A model generated the notes under the pieces. The model did not search any database. It saw only the letters and a program-made list of their open reading frames with translations, and had not been told where the DNA came from. DNA of 64,000 nt from Dendrolimus kikuchii (Eukaryota > Arthropoda > Insecta > Lepidoptera > Lasiocampidae): the NCBI GenBank assembly GCA_019925095.2, contig CM034413.1, positions 1,741,001-1,805,000 on the forward strand. Direction: 5' to 3'. This document shows positions 42,479 through 52,439 of the stretch, one piece after another. Every line of letters begins with the position of its first letter. Position 1 is the first letter of the stretch. The position numbers and the translations under genes are program-made.

Positions 42479-43228
42479 AGTGCACGCGACGTCGTCCGCG
42501 TGGAATTTGCTTTCAAAACCCTCCGATTTTGAAACATTCTTCATTGGTGCTCCGCTCCTAGTGGTCTTAGTGTGATGATATATAGCCTATAGCTTTCCTC
42601 GATAAATGGGCTATCCGACACTGAAAGAATTTTTTTAAATCAGAACAGTAGTTCCTGAGATTAGCGCGTTCAATCAAACAATATTAGTATATTTGGCTAC
42701 AACACTAATACTTACATTTTATATATCGCGATATCTTTTGAATGAAACGTCCGAATTGAATAATTCAAAAAGTTCTAGAACGGTATTGAATTCGTCTTGA
42801 ATATGGAGTAATTTATTTTGATAAGGATTAATACCAAGGTACAAAATAAAGAGTTTTTGAAGCGACGGCATTTTAATTATTTAAAAAAAAAGAAAACACT
42901 TATTGTGAGATAACTACAATAGTTAGATATGGTTACGCGATATTTTTTGTAGACAAATTATATGTTCTGCAAAGTGGTAGAATAGTTTTCGCAGCGCACG
43001 CCGTGTAAGGACTTTTTCGGGTCATTTTTTTACACCTTGCGTTACATTATTGGACTTTTAGTAAGGATCCCTAATTTTCTTTTAGTATAATATAGCTTTA
43101 TAGCCTTCCTCGATAAATTTACTATTCAACACTGAAAGAATTTTTCAAATCGGACCAGCGGTTCCTGAGATTAGCGCGTTTAAACAATCAAACAAACAAA
43201 CTCTTCATCTTTATAATATTAGTATAGG
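42479..43228 (-). mobile_element. HEL-A, long copy, inverted partner of 24.9 kb
   Basis: Colinear with the reverse complement of 24874-25659: GCGACGTCGTCCGCGTGG, ACGTCCGAATTGAATAATTC, TAAGGATTAATACCAAGGTA, GCACGCCGTGTAAGGA and TATTAGTATAGG. Its CTAG end is lost at the SINE-A junction. Confidence 0.75.
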
Positions 43229-43269
43229 TAAGATTTTAGATTAGGTTAAGTAGTTAAATATACATTTTA

Positions 43270-43600
43270 AGCTTAATTGTCTTGGTCTTATTGAGTATGC
43301 ATTGTTTGCTACAACTCCATTAATTCTTCAAAAAGTAATTCTGTAACATATTTCTGTACAAAACGTATAAAAAAAAGAATTTGAGATATAAATAGAATAT
43401 GAAATATAAAAAAAAAACAATATTTAGCTAGACGTGTTGCTGGGCAGTTTCTTGCCGCTTCTTCTCCTCTACAGCATCAACACGTTGCGAAGCGGTGTGC
43501 ATAGAATAGGAAGTAAAAAAATAAATTTTAACTTACATGTATGACATTCAAAAAGTGTTCTCCAGTGGAACTTATTTTGAATAAAAACTTTTGAATGTGA
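43270..43600 (+). repeat. REP-H copy 3
   Basis: AACTCCATTAATTCTTCAAA, AGACGTGTTGCTGGGCAGTT and AATAAAAACTTTTGAATGTG. Confidence 0.65.
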
Positions 43601-43741
43601 ATTAGATTTATATTGTAACATGTCAAACATAATACTAACACATCCACACAACACTTCACACTTGCATATATACACACAGGCGCAGTCATACAAAACACAG
43701 TCGGAAAGCATGCGAACGTGAATATAATAATAATGAGGTTA

Positions 43742-44188
43742 CCTCATGAAGAAAGAAAAAGAAAAACTAAGTAAATACTTGGATCTTGCTCACGAGGTTA
43801 CGGCTATGTGGCGTCTGGAGTCAACGAGCATTGTGCCGATAGTTGTTACCGTCAATGGTCTTATAGCGAAAAGGCTCGACCGTCATCTAGAGAGGCTTTC
43901 GCTGGGAAGCTGGGTGAAGGGCCAGATACAGAAGGCAGCACTCTTGGACACGGCACGAATTGTGAGGAGGTTCCTGTCTCTGGAGCCATAACCATCGGTA
44001 GTTTGGACCCCAGGCCCCGCTGGCGATGAGATACAAGATTTTATATTTTTTTATTGAATATGTATTTTATTTTTGATATATTTTTATAAAAGAATAATGT
44101 TATCTATTTTTTTTATAAAAAAATATCTTTATATGTATATTTTAAAAAAATGTAAAATTTTTGAGAATAAATAAATATAGTATAAAAA
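43742..44188 (+). mobile_element. R4/Dong-like LINE, short 5'-truncated copy with 10-bp TSD
   Basis: The + frame 43746-43991 reads KYLDLAHEVTAMWRLES, PIVVTVNGLIAKRLDRHLER and AALLDTARIVRRFLSLEP, the C-terminal end of the LINE at 46.06 kb. AATGAGGTTA flanks it at 43732-43741 and 44189-44198, and the left flank contains ATAATAATAAT. It ends in a long A/T-rich 3' UTR. Without RT it is inactive. Confidence 0.88.
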
Positions 44189-44238
44189 AATGAGGTTATA
44201 TATGCTCCGAAAAACATTGGGAGTAGACAGGCGACACC

Positions 44239-44880
44239 ACATCGGATTATATGCACTATCAAAATGGCAAAATATGCATGCAAATATGCACTAAAAAGGG
44301 GCGAAATATGCACAATCAATAAACCATTTATTATTAGATTAATTAGAATTTAAGTTTATTTTCACATTATATTTATATATTAAACATATCCTAATATTAG
44401 TTATAAATTAATATTATAATAATTTACTAATTACAATTCTTGTGACAGTAAACAATAACATATTTTTTGAGGCTTGTCACTTAATATTAATTTATAGGCT
44501 GAAAATGACCTTTCGACGTCAACTGACGTCACCGGACAGAACTTTAAATTTGGCGCCATTTCTGCAGAGACTTCTTCAGGTAGAGTTTGTCCGGTGCCGT
44601 TGATAAATGCGTCAATTTTCTTTATTCTTTTAAGACCGGGGTTTTTATACAAAACTGCATTTAATTTACCACAAACCTTTTGCGATAGTGAACTCGGAAG
44701 GGCGTTACTCTGTTCAATCATTTTTTCGTCGTGTCGTCGGCATAATACAAGACGCCTGCCACGTATAACTACCGAAATAAGCACTGTCAATGAAAAAGTA
44801 CCAAAATATGCAATAACGCTATAAAAATAGATTTGTATGCATTGGCATATGCAAACATGCAAATGCATATAATCCGATGT
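44239..44880 (-). mobile_element. hAT deletion derivative with 17-bp TIRs
   Basis: Perfect inverted termini ACATCGGATTATATGCA at 44239-44255 and 44864-44880. The minus-strand frame 44431-44868 includes LKFCPVTSVDVERSFSAYK then LILSDKPQ, the hallmark of the hAT C-terminal dimerisation region (usually LSDKRQ). The DDE core and zinc finger are absent, so it is non-autonomous. The expected 8-bp duplication is not visible (GCGACACC versus CTAGTGAT). Confidence 0.75.
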
Positions 44881-45087
44881 CTAGTGATGAGTAGTACACG
44901 TGCGAAGGAGTACATTTATCCCGTACAATATAGATTTCTAACTGCTACGGCTCAAAATTTAAATTTGTACTACTTCAAAAATTTTGTTACGCTTCTACTC
45001 ACGCGTCAAATGTAAGAGGAAGGACGGAACGAGGACAACGTATAATAACTCCTCTACGGATATTCACATGACAGAGAGGGACAACTT
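44881..45087. other. No recognised feature
   Basis: Spacer between the hAT derivative and REP-R. Confidence 0.4.
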
Positions 45088-45256
45088 GACATGTACGACT
45101 GCTAGTAAAATGAGGTGACCGACGCCGATCACATCCGATTCTTAACGAACATTTCCGAACTAGAAGTTTTGTACGGGACGAATGAGGGTATGACGCTCAC
45201 CGACTCACCAGCCTCATCGCTTCAAATGTACTGCCGCGGTACAAACCATACAAATC
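45088..45256 (+). repeat. REP-R copy 1
   Basis: About 97% identical by eye (five differences in about 170 bp) to the reverse complement of 63832-64000. Both contain a 47-codon frame with RFLTNISELEVLYGTNEG. Three of the five differences change the residue, so coding constraint is not shown. Confidence 0.8.
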
Positions 45257-45349
45257 TCCTCGCCTCATTTGAAGTGGCACATTGTACTGGTTCAGTACAA
45301 AATGTCATGTAACTCTTACAACTCATTTTAAAATCATGTCCTACCCAAC

Positions 45350-45455
45350 TCTAGGTGGAATACTCCTCCATCTCAAAGGAAGGTCTTTCAGCGAGGCTAT
45401 TGTTATGCCCCGCAGACCTAGGCCTCCCTATTATTGTTGGAAATTTGTGTACAAT
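45350..45455 (+). repeat. REP-S copy 2
   Basis: Inverted relative of 33426-33530: CTCAAAGGAAGGTCTT and CAGACCTAGGCC. Confidence 0.55.
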
Positions 45456-45543
45456 CTTTGTACGTGTCGGGAATCGTTTGCAACCTCAATTATTGTACAG
45501 CGCCATCTATTGGCTTGTAAAGGTTCCACTACAATAGAATAAA

Positions 45544-45873
45544 TCTAAATATATAAAAGAAAGTTGTGTTAGTTACACTATTTATAACTCAAGAACGGCT
45601 GTACCGATTTGGCTGAAAATTGGTGGGGAGGTAGCTTAGAAGCAGGAGACGGACATAGGATACTTTTTATCCCGTTGGGATCGGTAGGTGGTGCTGAGAT
45701 CGGGTTCTAGAATCCTCCTAATCACCTAGACCGATTTTGGTGATTTTGTTTTTGTGTGTTTGAGTGGGTCCCTGGATGGTTTAAATCCACAATTGGAACC
45801 GGTAGGTGGCGCTGGGATCGGATCCTAGATTTTTATTTTTTCAGAGCAGGACAACGTCTGCCGGGGCCGCTAG
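45544..45873 (+). mobile_element. HEL-B, compact copy (330 bp)
   Basis: TCTAAATATATAAAAGAAAG after A and GCCGGGGCCGCTAG before T. It holds about two of the 118-bp units (GATCGGTAGGTGGTGCTGAG and AACCGGTAGGTGGCGCTGGG) and so represents the pre-expansion form of the 25.9-kb element. Confidence 0.8.
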
Positions 45874-45929
45874 TATATTATAATATTAATTCAAATTATG
45901 AAGATAAGAAGTTATAACGATAAGCATTA

Positions 45930-48045
45930 TTATTTACATATATATTTTATTTCCAAATTTTTTACATTTTTCTTATAAAAAATACAAATTTATTTATAAA
46001 AAAAATATAAAAAACTGATCTTCGCCGGCAGTGGGGCCTAGGGTCCAGGCTACCGGTGGTTAAGGCTCCAGACACAGGAATCTCCTCACAATACGGGCCG
46101 TGTCCAACAGAGCTGCCTTCTGCATCCGACCCTTCAACCAGATACCAAGCGAGAGCCTTTCAAGGTGGCGATCAAGGCTCTTCGCTATTAGTCCATTCAC
46201 TGACACCACTATCGGTACTATGATTGTAGAGTCCAGGTTCCACATAGCGGTAACCTCGTGAGCAAGATCAATATACTTTATTTGTTTATCTTTCTCGGCA
46301 TTCACGAGGTTACCATCATGGGGAATCGCGACATCTACAATTATAGCACGTCTCGCAGACCGATCAACTATCACAATATCAGGCTTGTTAGCAACAATAG
46401 TCCTGTCTGTGATAATTGATCGGTCCCAGTAGAGCAGATATTGACCATTGTCAAGAACTGGCTCGGGCTTGTATTGGTAATAAGGTACCTCCGACAAGAC
46501 AAGTCCGTATTTAAGAGCAAGTTGCTGGTGGATGATCCTGGCTACAAGGTTGTGCCTGTGCAAGTACTCGCTGTTAGCAAGACGAGAACAACCGGAAGTA
46601 ACATGTCTGAGAGACTCACCAGGGCGGTGACACGCCCGACATATGTCAAGCGTGCCGTCCTTCAGAATGTACTTCCGGTAGTTGTTCGTTTTGATAACCT
46701 CGTCCATAATTGCACAGACAAACCCTTCGGTTTCCCCAAATAGGTCACCGAAACGTAGCCAGTTCACCGACGCTGGTAGGTCCACATCAGGCCCTGTTAG
46801 AGCCTGATAGAACCTGCCATGCAGCTCCTTGCTCTTCCATACGTCCATACGATCAGAGGCACTCATTACCAACGGTCTCTGCCAGTTCTGTTTTGCTAGG
46901 GATAGCGGGGTGAACCCTTTGTCTACTGACACTACATCGTGATGCATACCCGCAGTCTCGCCGACTTTGAGAAAATATTCTCTGAGATTGTACACCTCAC
47001 GGTTGTGGAGGTCTTTGGTATTTAAAAACCCCCTACCTCCACACTTCCGTGGGATGTACAGTCTCATCACAGACGAACGTGGGTGGTGCATCCGATGTGT
47101 TGTCAGTAGACAACGAACCCGTCTATCCAGGGCGTCTAATTCAGTTTGAGTCCATCTTAGTATGCCAAAGGAGTATGCTAATGCTGGCATAACCCAAGCG
47201 TTGAAGGCTCGAACCTTATTTCCACCTGAGAGAAGGCTCGTTAAGACCTTTCTCAGGCGGGAAAAGAAACGATCCTTCATCGCCTGCTTTACATCAGCAT
47301 CAGGAATACCCAACGACTCTGACATACCAAGATACTTGTAGGTTTCACCTTCAGAAAGGGTCTTGAGGGATATATTTTCAGACAGTTGTAAATTTTCTGA
47401 ATTTACAACTCTCCCTCGTTGTACATGCATGACGGCACACTTATCTACACCGAATTCCATACTAATGGAGTTGCTAAAGCTTTCAGTAATCTTTAGCAAC
47501 TGCAAAAGATCCGGCTTTTTCGATGCAAATAGTTTCACGTCATCCATGTACATAAGGTGTGATATAATCTCACCCCCTCTCCGAAGTTGAAAGCCTAACT
47601 TTGACTCCCTAAGTAGAGTACTTAGTGGATTCAAAGCTAGACAGAACCAAAGTGGACTCAAACTGTCACCCTGGAAAATGCCCCGCTTGATCCTTATTGG
47701 GTCGTGCAAAACAGAAAGATTCCCTCTGTCCCCTGGATGCCTAAGCACCGTGGTCCACTGCTCCATACATGAACTGAGGAAAGCACGGAGAGTTGCATTT
47801 ACTTTATACAGCTCCAGGACTTTCTCCAGCCATGTATGGGGCACCGAATCATAGGCTTTTTTGTAGTCAATCCAGGCTACAGACAGATTTTTTCTGTTTC
47901 GCCGTACCTGATGACTAATGGTCATATCGATGAGGAGGAGCTCCTTTGTACCACGGGACCCGTTCTTACATCCGTTTTGAGTATTGGCCAAAATGTTATT
48001 ATTTGTCAAATGTTCTATTAATTTAGATCTCAAAACAGATGCTTA
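45930..48045 (-). mobile_element. R4/Dong-like LINE, 5'-truncated, at a TAA microsatellite
   Basis: The element body on the minus strand starts at GCATCTGTTTTGAG immediately after (TAA)n (48046-48064 on the + strand is TTA repeats). It ends with an A/T-rich 3' UTR at about 45930, where TAAATAATAATGC follows. Bombyx Dong is known to insert into TAA repeats, which fits both junctions. The 3' UTR start CCGGTAGCCTGGACCC matches that of the short copy at 43.99 kb. Confidence 0.85.
46060..48033 (-). CDS. R4/Dong-like retrotransposon polyprotein, C-terminal 657 residues
   Basis: Domains in order: reverse transcriptase with motif A WIDYKKAYDSV (54-64), motif B KRGIFQGDSLSP (116-127), catalytic YMDD (162-165) and YKYLGM (232-237); a thumb/linker region; a CCHC knuckle C465-x2-C468-x8-H477-x4-C482; then a restriction-like endonuclease with PDIVIVDRS (551-559) and IIVDVAIP (564-571); ending FLCLEP. 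The order RT-CCHC-RLE and the YMDD variant fit the R4/Dong group of site-directed LINEs. The frame continues upstream of the listed start into the microsatellite, so the beginning (N-terminal fingers and first RT motifs) is truncated. There is no internal stop, which implies recent insertion. It has no promoter and is probably not translated. Confidence 0.88.
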   Translation of the reverse strand: MRSKLIEHLTNNNILANTQNGCKNGSRGTKELLLIDMTISHQVRRNRKNLSVAWIDYKKAYDSVPHTWLEKVLELYKVNATLRAFLSSCMEQWTTVLRHPGDRGNLSVLHDPIRIKRGIFQGDSLSPLWFCLALNPLSTLLRESKLGFQLRRGGEIISHLMYMDDVKLFASKKPDLLQLLKITESFSNSISMEFGVDKCAVMHVQRGRVVNSENLQLSENISLKTLSEGETYKYLGMSESLGIPDADVKQAMKDRFFSRLRKVLTSLLSGGNKVRAFNAWVMPALAYSFGILRWTQTELDALDRRVRCLLTTHRMHHPRSSVMRLYIPRKCGGRGFLNTKDLHNREVYNLREYFLKVGETAGMHHDVVSVDKGFTPLSLAKQNWQRPLVMSASDRMDVWKSKELHGRFYQALTGPDVDLPASVNWLRFGDLFGETEGFVCAIMDEVIKTNNYRKYILKDGTLDICRACHRPGESLRHVTSGCSRLANSEYLHRHNLVARIIHQQLALKYGLVLSEVPYYQYKPEPVLDNGQYLLYWDRSIITDRTIVANKPDIVIVDRSARRAIIVDVAIPHDGNLVNAEKDKQIKYIDLAHEVTAMWNLDSTIIVPIVVSVNGLIAKSLDRHLERLSLGIWLKGRMQKAALLDTARIVRRFLCLEP

Positions 48046-48066
48046 TTATTATTATTATTATTATTT
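48046..48066. repeat. (TTA)n microsatellite
   Basis: Seven TTA units at the 5' junction of the Dong-like LINE, read as TAA on its sense strand. Confidence 0.95.
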
Positions 48067-48317
48067 TGTTTTGTGTTGTATTGTATTATTTAATTCCTTT
48101 TTTATTTTATATCTAATTTTCCAATATTGCATCAAATTTATTATAATTTTCTTATACTTGTATGAGCCAAATGCGTAACAAGAATTATTTTTTTAGTGGA
48201 AACTTAGTTGATATGTGTATTAAGTTATGTGTTTTATATTGTAAGAATTATAATTATTGTATGTTTCCCAAATAAATTAAATAAATAAATAAACAAATTA
48301 ATAATAATTGCTTTAAA

Positions 48318-48437
48318 TCTATATATATAAAAGAAAGTCGTGTTAGTTACACTATTTATAACTCAAGAACGGCTGTACTGATTTGGCTGAAATTTGGTGG
48401 CGAGGTCGCTTACAACCAGGAGACGGACATAGGATGA
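48318..48437 (+). mobile_element. HEL-B 5' fragment
   Basis: TCTATATATATAAAAGAAAG to GGAGACGGACATAGGAT, then the sequence switches to a perfect hairpin. Confidence 0.7.
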
Positions 48438-48483
48438 TTTTGCTATATATGACTCATTGAAGAATGAGTCATATATAGCAAAA
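48438..48483. repeat. Perfect hairpin, 21-bp stem, 4-nt loop
   Basis: The arm at 48438-48458 (TTTTGCTATATATGACTCAT, then T) is the exact reverse complement of 48463-48483, with loop GAAG. The loop is too short for a canonical miRNA precursor. Confidence 0.95.
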
Positions 48484-48753
48484 GTGAAACGCGTTTAATT
48501 GTCGCTTGTAGAGGTATCGGCAAGTATCAATCTCACTTAAAGAGGTTCACGTGTGGAAAATGACTGTCACTTTACAGGTTTTATGTTTCTCACTTATAGA
48601 AGTATTAGGAAGGCAAAATGATGAGACCTGGTAAATACTCTCACTTAATAGAGTTTTTCACTTACCCAGTTCTCACTTATTCAGGTTTGACTGTATTGTA
48701 ATTTTTAACTCCTGTTCTTTCACATGCACTTTGTTGTTAAAATTTATTGCTAT

Positions 48754-49244
48754 TGTTACGAATACGGGACTCGAATTAAAATGCCCTTGGAATTACTATA
48801 GAATTTATTAGAACTATACAAACACGTATAACACAGGTGCAAATATAACCGGACGCAAAAAGTCCAAATATAATGCACGATTCAATAACACGCGCAAAGT
48901 CCGCCACTAAATGTAGATTATCGAATGTACACACGTCTTGTCTTGTCAGTGGTTATCGCTTGACTGCACCGATCTCTCCATTCAGCCATTGCTTTATACT
49001 GCACCAATACAACCTGCCAGCTGAAGGACGAACATCGAATTTCTTAGAATTAGTTCGACACACCTATCTAATGACTGCCATAAAAGATTACAATACACAA
49101 TAGACTGTTTTTCTATTTACAAATTTTAAACACAAAGTAAACAAAAGAAGACAGTCATAAATAGTTTCAATGTTATTAGCTCAAACGTCGGCATGTAATA
49201 AATGTGCTTTGTCTACAGGTATGCAGGTGGCCCAAATTGTTACA
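48754..49244 (-). mobile_element. Solo LTR, LTR-A copy 3
   Basis: TGTTACGAATACGGGAC to AAATTGTTACA, with exact CTAT duplications at 48750-48753 and 49245-49248. The TATA region GCAGTATAAAGCAATG lies on the minus strand. Length 491 bp. Confidence 0.9.
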
Positions 49245-49297
49245 CTATAATTTGTAGCAGTATTTTTATTTTATTTTGGCCGTCATAAATTTTGTAA

Positions 49298-49617
49298 TTT
49301 TTTATTTTTTTATTGCTGGAGATCAGCAGACAGGCAGACCGCCCACTAGATGGAAAGCGGTTACCGTCGCCTATGGACATTTGCGCCAGCAAAGTTGTTA
49401 CAAATGCGCTGCTGCTCTCTTAAGGGAGACTGGAACCTGGTCACTAATGCCGGAACACAACTCAAGGTTATTATGGCGACATACCTTAGACCAGGGGTGG
49501 TAGCCATCCAGTCGGGCAAATGCCCTACCACCTGGCTGTGGGTTGTTAAGTCGCCTCTTACGACAGGCCGCCCGGCCGCAGGAAATTGTATTCTTTCTCC
49601 ATTCCTGCACGGATAAA
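49298..49617 (-). repeat. SINE-A, full length
   Basis: TTTATTGCTGGAGATCAGCA to TTCCTGCACGGATAAAA. TGTAAT lies on both sides (near 49290 and 49620), a possible 6-bp duplication. Confidence 0.88.
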
Positions 49618-50298
49618 AAATGTAATAAAGTGTAATACAGGAAAAGTCACGGTAAAAGATAGTTTCCAATACATAAAATTACATTTCGATACAGTCCATG
49701 TTACCTTCAGTCTGTCTGTCATTCTATGATTGATATGATCAAAGTGTATTTTTACATACAAAACGAATTTTTCGTAGGTATTTTTTCGTAACTAATAGCA
49801 AGGTTCAGTGGGAATGACAACTGTACACATTAATTTAGATTTACGTGCGACTGTAGTTCGTCCCGTGGTTTTACTCGCTACAAAGGATGTTCGGTACTTG
49901 CCTAATGTAAGGTAAGTAGAATATCGCTCGATCAATTTTGCTGTCTACCCTATTTCTGTGTGAGGCGACGCCCAATGCACAGCAGGGTAGGAGCAGCCAT
50001 TTTTAACCGACTTCAAAAAGGAGGAGGTTATTTCTCAACTTGATTGTTTTTTTTTTTTGTTTTATGTATGTTGATTACGCTGAGATTTGTGATCAGATTT
50101 ACGTGCTTCTTCTTCAGTTGGATGCGGAATACTTGCCATTTTGTCCCCTAAAAATTTAACATAATTTGGCCCAGTAGTTTTCATCTTATGAACATTTTTT
50201 TATGAAAATTTTCCATTCCCGTTTCTTGGGACCTATATTTTTTAAGGTGCGTGGCACCTTTCGTAGGTCTACCCCTAGCTAGACTTCAAAAACTAATA
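49618..50298. other. No recognised feature
   Basis: Includes TTTTTAACCGACTTCAAAAA followed by GGAGGAGG, a motif often seen at ends of insect transposons, but no element can be bounded. Confidence 0.35.
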
Positions 50299-50620
50299 AG
50301 CTTTTTAAAAAGGTTTTTAAATACAAGCTTTTGAGATCCTGTATATCATGTAGCAGCAGAGTGCTAGCCAAGACAAGTAAAACGAGCCCGAACACGATGG
50401 GTCTATCTTGTTTAATACAGGAGTTCCTATGGCCACCTTCCGACTCCTACATCAGCTCAGCTCCGTTGTATCATATTATTGCATTGTCCGCGTGACAATA
50501 TACATATGCGTGCAAAATTTCAGCTCAATCGGAAACCGGGAAGTTGGTCAACTTTAACTTACAAGATTCCACCCCAACTTACGTACATACGTACATTCAT
50601 TGCAAGTTAAATAAAAGCTT
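50299..50620 (+). repeat. REP-N copy 2
   Basis: AAGCTTTTTAAAAAGGTTTT to GTTAAATAAAAGCTTG; followed by sequence that is duplicated at 51.1 kb. Confidence 0.65.
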
Positions 50621-51249
50621 GTAAAAAAGTATAAATTAACTTAATAAAGATTTTTGACTAAGAATTTATTTGGTTTATTATGGACACATGCTGTCGACGT
50701 TTTTACGAGACCACAACGCCCCGTGCGCTCATCCTTTTCTTGAATAACATTACATATAACACATACATACATAACTTCACGCCAGTTCCCTTGCGGGGTA
50801 GGCACGAACAACAGAGCGCCATTTAGGCATATTCTTACACACCTCACTTGCTTCTTTGACATTCATAACTCTTGTCATGCACGCTCGTTTGTTCTTAAGG
50901 CTCCTGACATCACCTTCGCTAGTACACGATCAATTTGATCATGGAAGGTGTGTCGTGGCCTTCCACGACTTCTGCATCCATCCACTTTTGCATTGTATAT
51001 CTGTTTAGTCATTCTTTCCACATGCCCGAACCACCGGAGCATTCCTTTCCTTACCTTCACCCCGACACTCTCTTAACTTACATACATACATAGGTATATC
51101 CATTGCAAGTTAAATAAAAGCTTGTAAAAAAGTATAAATTAACTTAATAAAGATTTTTGACTAAGAATTTATTTGGTTTATTATGGACACACCTGTCGAC
51201 ATTTTTACGAGACCACAACGCGCCGTACGCTAATCCTTTTTTTGAAAAA
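50598..51249. repeat. 150-bp direct repeats flanking an RTE-A copy
   Basis: 50598-50747 and 51101-51249 match (CATTGCAAGTTAAATAAAAG, ACTAAGAATTTATTTGGTTT and TTTTACGAGACCACAACGC) with about eight differences. Between them lies one RTE-A copy. The repeats are far longer than a normal LINE target duplication. Confidence 0.85.
50759..51074 (-). mobile_element. RTE-A tail, 316 bp
   Basis: Extends back to the KVRKGMLRWFGHVERM region (CACCCCGACACTCTC end). The frame has a one-base deletion in the AEGDV part. Confidence 0.88.
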
Positions 51250-52017
51250 TATTCATACTACTTATTGTGATTACTGGCCCTGCCAAGAACTTATTATACC
51301 TACTTAGACTTTGTTCGAAGTCTTAGCTCTAAGGTTGAATTTAGTGCCGTGTGCTGTTCCTGTGTGTAACCTCAACTGAGCTAGGAGAGGGCCGATCTCA
51401 AGGTTGGTGGAGCTTCTACTTTTCTAGTGCAAGGAGGTCTAGGTCATATCTCTCTCAAGAGAGAGAGAGAATAATAAAACATTTTTGTTTATGCATTCGT
51501 GGCGGGAATTCAAAGCGTAGACATACGTTATACATTTTGTAAGTCGTCATAAATTATAATTATACATTTATGTATATACAAGATATCAATTTTCCGCTTT
51601 TTGTATTAAAAATGTCTTAATCTCAATTTCAATTTAAATTACGTAATAACGTAAAACGTTTAATAAGGTAATTATTGATGGCACTTGCTTCGTCCAAATA
51701 ACACTCAATGTGGACTGTATGACTGATTATTTCGTTATATACAATTAAATTAAAACTCTACATAGACGAGTTACAGAGAATATAATGCTGAATGGTAGAG
51801 AGTAGAGTAATATGATTAAGTGCCATCAAGCGCAATATGTATGTGAGTAATATTTCCGGCTTCCAAGGCCGCTTATTATATTCCCCGTTCCGTCCGACGC
51901 CTAGCTGCTAACTGTGCGAGCTATGGGCGTCGGGGGTATACGGGTCGTGGTGAGAAGGTGTGTTCCAGCGGGCGGGTTAGGGGGGTGCTCTCTGTCGGCA
52001 ACAATATTAAAAGTTTA
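51250..52017. other. No recognised feature
   Basis: AT-rich with a GA repeat near 51460 and a CpG-richer patch at 51890-52005; nothing assignable. Confidence 0.4.
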
Positions 52018-52333
52018 TTATCCGTGCAGGAACGGAGAAAGAATACAATTTCCTGCGGCCGGGCGGCCTGTTGTAAGAGGCGACCAAACAACCCACAGCC
52101 AGGTGGTAGGGCATTTGCCCGACTGGATGGCTACCACCCCTGGTCTAAAGTATGTCGCAATAACAACCTTGAGTTGTGTTCCGGCATTAGTGACCAGGTT
52201 CCAGTTTCCCTTAAGAGAGTAGCAGCGCATTTGTAGCACCTTTGGTGTTGCAAATGTCCATAGGCGATGGTAACCGCTTTCTATCAAGTGGGCCGTCTGC
52301 CTGTCTGCTGAACTCCTGCAATAAAAAAAAAAG
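52018..52333 (+). repeat. SINE-A, full length, well preserved
   Basis: ATCCGTGCAGGAACGGAGAA to CTCCTGCAATAAAAAAAAAA, one of the cleanest copies and a good reference for the family. Confidence 0.9.
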
Positions 52334-52439
52334 TTGTTAAACTCAAAAAGTGATATGTGGTTGACGGTTGTACAATTTTGGTGCCATACAAAATAAACTT
52401 TTATGTAAAAAAATCTTTTTATTCAGCACACATTATATT

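Noticed and set aside
45115..45255. REP-R frame as a conserved exon
   Set aside because: Most differences between the two copies change amino acids and no splice sites bound it.
48438..48483. A miRNA precursor
   Set aside because: The stem is perfect with a 4-nt loop and total length of 46 bp, unlike a canonical pre-miRNA.
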